From Lampris incognitus (lineage: Eukaryota; Chordata; Actinopteri; Lampriformes; Lampridae), in contig NC_079213.1 of assembly GCF_029633865.1 (NCBI RefSeq), positions 89,639,131 to 89,703,130 of the forward strand: a stretch of 64,000 bases of DNA, given 5' to 3'. Positions 41,158-64,000 of this stretch are shown here, piece by piece. The stretch's first letter is position 1, and every line of letters starts with the position of its first letter. A program made the position numbers and the translations under genes. The notes under the pieces were generated by a model. That model ran no database searches, had not been told where the DNA came from, and saw only the letters and a program-made list of their open reading frames with translations.

Positions 41158-42018
41158 GTGAGTCAAAATGTTTAACTTGTAGCGCAGCTGAATCTAGAAA
41201 TGTAACATCACCCGGAGAACGTCACATGGAAGAAAGAAAGCCGCGAAGGTTGGCAAACCAGTGGCCATACCCAAAGATTTCATGTGGTCATTTTGAGCGA
41301 ATGAAAGGATTTGTTTACGAGGAGCAATATACTTTTCAGTAGTAAACATTAAGTTTAGTCCGTGGATATTGGTTTTTATGTCATTTAGTTTTTCCACGTC
41401 ATAACATGCAAGGCCTGGAGTCAGACTCAAAACCAACCATCAACTATTACAGCATGTCAGACAAACTTAGAAAAAACACTTTGCACATCTACACGAGCAT
41501 GGAGAAACACACACGTGCACGCACACACACATACACACACACAGTTAATTTGCTCTCTCTACCACATTTTCTCTCTCTCATATATACACTTTGTCACTCT
41601 CCTCTCACATATATGCATTGTCTTTCATTCATTCTCCGTCTTGAACACAAATACAAACTCATACTGTAGCTTATACAGGATTAACTAACCTCTACATTTC
41701 CTTTATGAGTCCAATTAAACACTAAAGTGCACCAACTTCTCAGACCCTCGGGTCGTTTGATGTTTAGGTAGCGCTCACTCGCCAGAGCGAGAGCATTCTC
41801 ATTAATCACGATGTGGGTCCCTTAAGGGGCCCTGTATGTAATTGTCATCCTAACCAAGCTGCATGCCAGCAGTAAAAAACATTTTATGACCAGCCTTCCA
41901 ACTGTCGTCAGATGAGATCTTGGTCGGTGACGCTGCACATAAACGCCGTCACGTCATTTATGGTCCCTCGTTTAAATTGATCTAAATTGATTCTTCATCT
42001 GTGTCCTCAGGCGTATGA

Positions 42019-42020
<2 letters not shown>

Positions 42021-42070
<50 letters not shown>
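42021..42070 (+). repeat. (GT)n microsatellite
   Basis: About 25 GT units. Confidence 0.95.
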
Positions 42071-42071
<1 letters not shown>

Positions 42072-42623
42072 TGTTTGGGTTACACACACGATGTCAAAAT
42101 AGATCACAGGCATTATCAGCTGACCAAATCTAATCATTCTACGAGCATTGTCACCAGTTTTTTTTTTCATTCTCCTCCTGCTGACTGTCTGTCTCTGACC
42201 GCTCCTCCTAATGACTGCATCTCTTATCTAAGTCAGCCAGATGCACACACACACACGTGCCTGTGCACGTGCGTGCACACGTATCCATGCATACACAATC
42301 TCCAGCATCTACAACGCTCCTATTTGGTCTATTTGGTCCTGTCTATCTACCTCTCCTCCATTTCTAACTTGCTTCCGAAAATCTCCTTAAACGCCCATCA
42401 TTTCAAAGGGGAGTTAAAGTATTTAGCCCCATATGAGCCCATTGCTGTGTGGTCTGCTGGCACCCACATGTACATCCTCGCCTTGACAACCTAAGCCTAA
42501 ACATTTCCCTTGTCAAGCTGCAGTCTAAATTGTAATCTAGAATCACAATCTGGGTTACCACAGTAACTCACAGAATCTGTAGGTTTAGAGGAGGCTGGTG
42601 AGTAAAGAGCAGAGTGTGGGAGG

Positions 42624-42625
<2 letters not shown>

Positions 42626-42656
<31 letters not shown>
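42626..42656 (+). repeat. (GT)n microsatellite
   Basis: About 15 GT units followed by a G-rich stretch. Confidence 0.9.
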
Positions 42657-42659
<3 letters not shown>

Positions 42660-42662
<3 letters not shown>

Positions 42663-43189
42663 GGGTTATAAGGTTTGTATTTTACATTCAGTGGTCTCTA
42701 ACACATGATCCAGATGCAGGGATGAGGTGGCTTTAAGTACCTTACCCCGGCAAGTTTCCATACAGTCTGAAAAGTAAAGGAGTGTGGGTGAGCCATTCAA
42801 GGTTCCCCCAGATATGGCTCATGGAATAGTCAGACTGGGTCTTCAGAGGTACTTTCGCACTAACATAATACAGTGGAAATTCCTTGTAGTGATCACGGTA
42901 TACTCATCAAAAGTAACCCTAACTAACCCTTACCCCGGACACCTTTTAAATAGTCGGGTTACTGCGATCAAACAGTCCACTAAGTGATAATTTTCGAGAT
43001 CTTTCTTACTTGGGAAATAAAAATAAAAGTATTTTAATACAGAGATAGTTGGGCAAATCTAATATTAAAGTGTTTAATTATTTACTGAAGGCTTACACCT
43101 CTGCTCCGAAAATCCAAAAATCCACCTCTGAAATCACCAGTGAGTCTAAAATGGTATGTTTATTTTCAGTTTTAGGTTTCATCGAAAAC
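42660..43189. other. Intergenic, nothing recognised
   Basis: No supported gene or repeat. It ends at the SINE copy 4 target duplication. Confidence 0.5.
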
Positions 43190-43199
43190 ATACAGTAAC

Positions 43200-43648
43200 G
43201 GGACATCCAGGTGGCATGGCGGTCTATTCCATTGCCTACCAACATGGGGATTGCCGGTTCGAATCCCCGTGTTACCTTTGGCTTGCTCGGGTGTCCCTAC
43301 AGACACAATTGGCTGTGTCTGCACGTGGGAAGCCGGATGTGGGCATGTGTCCTGGTCGCTGCGCTAGCCCCTCCTCTGGTCGGTCAGGGCACCTGTTCGG
43401 GTACTGGGGGGGAAAGCGTGATCCTCCCACGCGCTATGTCCCCTGGGGAAACTCCTCACTGTCAGGTGAAAAGAAGCAGCTGGCGACTCCACATGTATTG
43501 AAGGAGGCATGTGGTAGTCTGCAGCCCTTCCGGATCGGCAGAGGGGGTTTAGCAGCGACCGGGACAGCTCAGAAGAGTGGGGGTAATTGACTGGATACAA
43601 TTTGGAAAAAAAGGGGGGAAATTCTCCCCCCCCCACCCAGAAAAAAAA
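43200..43648 (+). mobile_element. tRNA-derived SINE, copy 4
   Basis: Full length, with A-box-like TGGCATGGCGG, B box GGTTCGAATCCCC, body ACAGACACAATTGGCTGTG and an A-rich end. The flanks ATACAGTAAC (43190-43199) and ATACAGTCAC (43649-43658) match at 9 of 10 positions. Confidence 0.9.
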
Positions 43649-43861
43649 ATACAGTCACAACACGAAGTGATGATACTGTAACCTATAGTCTATTTTGAAA
43701 TTCCTGTTTGGAGCAGATGATATTTTGTTACAGTACGACAGCAGACAGTAGGCTCCTGTCTTTCATTCAGTTGAACGCAGTGAAACACAGAAGGTGTCTA
43801 TTTCATTACATTATATTTATTCTACAAAGTGTGCACATGTCAATTAGATGGTCATCTAGAG

Positions 43862-44427
43862 CAGTGTTTCTCAACCGGGGGTCCGCGGACCCCTAGTGGT
43901 CCGTGGTGTAATTGCAAGGGGTCCGTGAAAATAAAATATCTTTTAAAAAAAGATCCTATGACATTTATAGAAATAGGATTATTTTACTCAAATGTGACTG
44001 AGACCTTTATCTACCTAAACTATAAAGGGTAAGAGGACTTTTTTTCTCTAATTACATCTGTTTCACAAGTGTAATCTATTGTATTTTAATAAGAGATCTC
44101 GCTCCCGTTTGCATTGTTAAAAGTTACTGCATAAAAATTCTGTTGTTACATATATCTGAAAGTTACTGAATACATACTCTGTTTTGTTACATACATCTGA
44201 AAGTTACTGCATCAGAATTCTGTTTTGTTAACTATATCTAAGTTACAACTGAAAGCTCTTATTTTTGCCCCAAAGAGTGAATAAATGCTATGATGCAATT
44301 TAAAATGCAGTTTCTACTGTTTCTATCAAATTGCAACCCCCCTCCCCCAAGATCAGGTGGAGGGGTCCTCAGGGTAGATCAAAAATACGCAGGGGGTCCA
44401 GGACCCCAAAAAGGTTGAGAACCACTG
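43862..44427. mobile_element. Non-autonomous hAT element, 566 bp
   Basis: Ends CAGTGTTTCTCAACCGGGGG and, read inward from the right, CAGTGGTTCTCAACCTTTTT. A perfect 8-bp target duplication ATCTAGAG lies at 43854-43861 and 44428-44435. GGGGTCC-rich subterminal sequence is on both sides, and the internal part has repeated AGTTACTGCAT units near 44120-44225. No transposase. This is the Charlie-like hAT type. Confidence 0.93.
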
Positions 44428-44435
44428 ATCTAGAG

Positions 44436-45671
44436 AACAAAGCTCGTCTTTGCTAATGGTGATCATATCGACCTGGACGGGTGTGTGATCACTGTGAGCA
44501 GTTCTACTGAATGGGCTCTATACACACATCGGCTCCTAGCATACTGGCACTGAGTGAATGGCTGCTGAGACCTTTCTGGGAAGGCATCCTGACAGCATCC
44601 AACAGCACTGCAAATCCACAAAATGGGAAACTAATCATCTTGCAGAATGGGCGTCGACTTCATTTTGAGCCCTTTCCCCCACCTTTCCTCACTCTTTTCC
44701 TGATAAATGAGGGAGTACTTAAATCTTACTAGAGAAAATGCCACATTATTAAATTAGAAACTATTGTTGTTGGAAATTCAACCCTGTGAATCGGTCTTTC
44801 TTCATTCATGCTGGAAGGGAAAGCCGTAAAACCATTATGGGTGGGTTTCGACCAATGAAAACAGGCAAGAGGTGGAAAAATGCTACAAAAATAAAGTTGA
44901 GGAGAGCAATTTGTCAACCAAGCAAAACCTCGCTCGCCCTGTGAGCTGATACAGGGAGCTGATTAGGATAGGTTGGTTAAAAGTACAAAGAGTGATTCAA
45001 TGATGATCACTTGCCCACTTCCTCATATTGTGTTATGTTAGAAATGGGTGTAGCACATTTGCTGGGGCCCTTTGGACCCCCCTACCCCCACCCCCCAAAA
45101 AAAGAGAAAAAAAACAGGGAGCCCTAAATTTGTGTGCAGGTACAGGGAGGAAATGAAAGAACTGGTTGGCACATTTATTATTACACTATCTTAGGCCATC
45201 TCCAGCCTCTTTTGCCACTTGTCTTTGGTGACACTCCTGTCTTTTGGTTTCTAGTTCCTTTAATTATTTCAGTGAGGAAAAAAACCAGGAACATCAGATA
45301 AAACAGTGGGGATAGGTGATCTCACAGGATGAACCACACAAGAAACTAAAAGAAAAGGAAGAACAACACATGATGGGCATCAAATCTGTCGAGTTTCCTT
45401 CCAAAATCTGTTTCCTGTCAAACATCTGACAAAAGGACATCTGTTAGAAAATGAGGGATACAGCAGAATGAATTTTAAACAAATTGCACTTTTAAAAGGG
45501 GCTTGGGTAATGGAAGGCCTTGGTCTTTGTCAATGAAATGGAAACGTTTTAACTACTATATATTAGAGATATCGAAGGACAAGCAGCTGCTCTGCTTGGT
45601 CAGGTCTACATAATGTACAGAAGTCAACCATCTGCTGCTTTACTGAAACATCCACACACACTCCCCGCCAG
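44436..45671. other. Intergenic, nothing recognised
   Basis: No gene or repeat that I can support. Confidence 0.5.
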
Positions 45672-45680
45672 GAGAAGAAT

Positions 45681-46135
45681 GTTTTCCTTTTCTTTTTTTT
45701 AGATTGTTCCCCTTTTTCTCCCCAGTTGCTCTTGGCCAACTATTCCACTCTTCCGAGCCATCCCGTTTGCTGCTTCACCTCCTCTGCTGATCCGGGGAGG
45801 GCTGCAGACCACCACATGCCTCCTCTGATACATGTGGAGTCGCCAGCTGCTTCCTTTCACCTGACAGTGAGAAGTTTCACCAGGGGGACATAGCACATGG
45901 GAGGATCACACTATTCCCCCCAGTTCCCCCCCCCCTGAACAGGCACCCCGACCGACCAGAGGAGGCGCTAGTGCAGCGACCAGGACACGTAACCACATCT
46001 GGCTTCCCACCAGCAGACATGGCCAATTGTATCTGTAGGGACACTCGACCAAGCCGGAGGTAACACGGGGAATCGAACCGACTATCCCCGTGTTGGTAGG
46101 CAACGGAATAGACCGCCATGCCACACAGGCATCCT
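45681..46135 (-). mobile_element. tRNA-derived SINE, copy 5
   Basis: Minus-strand full-length copy with its head at the right (GGAATAGACCGCCATGCC) and its tail at the left (T-rich, TTCCCCTTTTTCTCCCC in the plus reading). The 9-bp repeat GAGAAGAAT at 45672-45680 and 46136-46144 flanks it. Confidence 0.9.
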
Positions 46136-46144
46136 GAGAAGAAT

Positions 46145-47325
46145 TGCTTTCATCAGTTCATATCTAAATTCTGAAATGTCCGATTTTGTAGCCGCTATCA
46201 GCCAAGAAATGAAGTGAGGCCTGTTTCTGAAATGAGATGTGTACTTTATCAACTATTTATATGTATTCTTACCAAATTGATCGGAAGTGATCAATTAATC
46301 AGGTAATGACACTTTTAAGGACACTTAACAATTGTTTGGTGAACAAAGTCTCACTTAAATGGACTGGAACCAGGTTATGGGTAGAGAAATATGAAACTAT
46401 GACTATCAGGCAACGACTTCATTTCCACAGCAGCAACTGTAGAGCATTTCTTCCAACTTTTGTTATGCTTTGGTTGACAAAGTCTTGTAAAACTCCCAAG
46501 ATGAATTTATATACTTTCCACGAGCATTCAAGCGCTACATAACCAACCTTAAAAGTGTTTTAAGTAGCTTTCGGTGGAATAATGATCCCTGCTTATCCTA
46601 AAACAGCCAACAGGTATTTAAACTCATCTTGGAGAAACGCAAGCTGACTTTCCCATCATAAGCCAGCATTTCTCTGTGGCAAACCCAAAACAAATGGACA
46701 GAAAGAGACGCGCCTCCACAAGTTCTAACCATTCTCGCACATCGCCACTGGTGTTTTCGGTTCATGTGGTGTGGGCCACATCATGTGAGGCCTCCTTACC
46801 CAGGCTGCAGCTATGATTTTACTAGAGTCTTGATTAGACACATGTGACTCGCCGTAAACCCCCATTGGCAATGGGCGAGCATTTTGGCAGAAAGCAATGG
46901 TTTTTCCGGAGCGCAGTACAGTAACGAGGTGCAGCCTCCCAAATTTGCACGACTGGAGCCGCGCATCTCGTATTCACCTCTTCCTGGCCATCCAGAACAA
47001 TGTTGGCTCTACTCACCTCCTTTTACACATAAACTGTTGTGTTTGGGCAAAAAAAAAAAGGGGGGGTGAGAAACTTTCATTTTACCGGCGGTCTCCACTA
47101 CCTCACAGAGGAAAAATGCTCTCCCAGCTTCACTTCCCACAGAAAAATGGCCAAGTTGACTTGGTGAGAGAGGGAAAATATTGGGGTCTTTTAAATGCGG
47201 CATTTCAGACTGAGGGAAAATGGAAATATGACCATCTTCCCGACATGAAAAGCAGAGAACAGCATGATATTTTCAAGAATACATTCAACGTCATTCCCTC
47301 TCTCTCCCTGGACAATTTTTCCACT
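46145..47325. other. Intergenic, nothing recognised
   Basis: No supported gene. Apparent open frames are short and not protein-like. Confidence 0.5.
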
Positions 47326-47425
<100 letters not shown>

Positions 47426-47710
47426 GGAAAGATAAACTGTTATATTTGTATGATGATGGATGCCAACACAAATTGGGAAGCCATATTTTTCTCCAGCTTA
47501 AATCAACTGCTGAATAAAAAGATCCATTATACATTAGCCACATCAAAGGACCAATCAAATTCCTGCCATGTACATTTCAAAGAGCGAGAGACGGCCCAGG
47601 AATAAGACAGAAATAAATGAAAGAAACCCTTTTAATACAATGTAAGTGGGGGGCTATGTGTTCAAAGTGAGAAGAGGGGCTGCGATGCCTCAATGTTCTT
47701 GTGTGGGCCC

Positions 47711-47750
47711 TGCCTCTCTCTCTCTCTGTCTGTCTCTTGTCTGTTTCTCT

Positions 47751-47796
<46 letters not shown>

Positions 47797-47806
47797 CTCT
47801 CTTTCT
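47711..47806 (+). repeat. (CTCT/CTGT)n simple repeat
   Basis: CT and CTGT units upstream of the phosphatase promoter. Confidence 0.9.
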
Positions 47807-48007
47807 CCCTGTCTCAATTCTCTTTCATTTAACAGTCTCCCTGGTTGTTTCACTCCCTGCTCTTCTTCTCTCTGTTCTCCTCTATGTCGCTTTCTCCTCC
47901 TCTTTTTTTTCTCCTGGCTCACCCCCCCCCTTTCTGTCTTCCCCCCTTTTGTGGCTCTAAGCCTATGAGCTGGCGAAGGCCCTTACTTACCACACACCCA
48001 GCGGGGC

Positions 48008-48015
48008 TTTAAAAA
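48008..48015 (+). promoter_or_regulatory. alpi: TATA-like box of the alkaline phosphatase gene
   Basis: GGGGCTTTAAAAAGGCAGGG lies about 145 bases before the ATG at 48156 and would put transcription start near 48035-48045. It is followed by a CT-rich leader. Confidence 0.5.
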
Positions 48016-48155
48016 GGCAGGGCTGGAGGTCTTAGCAGCCACACATACTCTCTTTCTCTCTCTCTGTGTCTCTCTATCTTTCTGCCCCAGTCTCTCTGTT
48101 TTGCTCTGAGCACCGGCCGTGTCAGCCTCCAACCTCCGGGCCCCTGGGGTTAGGG

Positions 48156-63763
<15,608 letters not shown>

Positions 63764-64000
63764 ATAAGTACCATCTTGAAAGTAAAGCTACTTTTGACAG
63801 TGTAGTTTTCTGGGCCACACACCACTCATAGCTAGCATTATGTAGAGTTTAGTATGTTAAAACATTTATTACTTTGTTGTAAAAGATAAATATGTTTTTA
63901 TAAGGAATTTCAAAACGCATAAATGTACTAGGTATATTTTCCATCTGCAACACAGAATAAGCAATATTGCTGCTGAAGGGTGACTATCCTACAAGTTACC
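63764..64000 (+). other. alpi: Phosphatase intron 8, start
   Basis: The intron continues past the window, so the acceptor that pairs with the AT donor is not visible. No exon is recognised. Confidence 0.6.

Overview
This window is vertebrate nuclear DNA, almost certainly from a teleost fish. It holds two spliced vertebrate genes with GT-AG style introns, embedded in a very dense mixture of fish-type transposable elements: Tc1-like and hAT DNA transposons, Gypsy and Copia LTR elements, RTE-, L2- and L1-like LINEs, tRNA-derived SINEs, and many (GA)n, (CA)n and (TA)n microsatellites. Most open frames in the window are transposon remnants or translated simple repeats.

Layout. 1-3417: 3' part of an old hAT transposon (broken transposase with one intron). 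3418-10123: a degraded Copia-type element on the minus strand, cut on its left by the hAT and split by a young, apparently intact Gypsy element (4972-9744; LTRs identical by eye, 5-bp target duplication CCCTG). 10124-14480: SINEs, a (CAACCAC)n tract and a hAT-type MITE fragment. 14487-17571: a three-layer nest, an L1-like LINE inside an RTE LINE inside a hAT-like element, with target duplications at each level. 18278-20231: a 1.95-kb element with 15-bp terminal inverted repeats that I cannot place in a superfamily. 20364-21742: a degraded Tc1-like element. 24267-32607 (minus): the complete coding sequence of srek1ip1, an SREK1-interacting zinc-knuckle protein, in five exons; its 6.2-kb last intron holds a Tc1 element, a near full-length RTE and two SINE-like insertions. 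33642-35220: a Tc1-like element whose transposase is open apart from a shifted C-terminus. 37365-46135: LINE, SINE, MITE and microsatellite sequence with a few possible exons (40067-40233, 41109-41157). 48156-63763 (plus): the first eight coding exons of an intestinal-type alkaline phosphatase gene, which runs off the right edge.

The two host genes are unrelated in function: srek1ip1 acts in nuclear splicing regulation, and the phosphatase is a secreted or GPI-anchored ectoenzyme. The transposons have expanded their introns but, as far as visible, have not broken the reading frames. Two splice donors are non-canonical: a GC donor in srek1ip1 intron 1 and an AT donor after the eighth visible phosphatase exon. 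The main points for a second look are that AT donor, the Copia/Gypsy/hAT and hAT/RTE/L1 nests, the unclassified TIR element, a 38-bp perfect palindrome, and a possible alternative first exon for the phosphatase.
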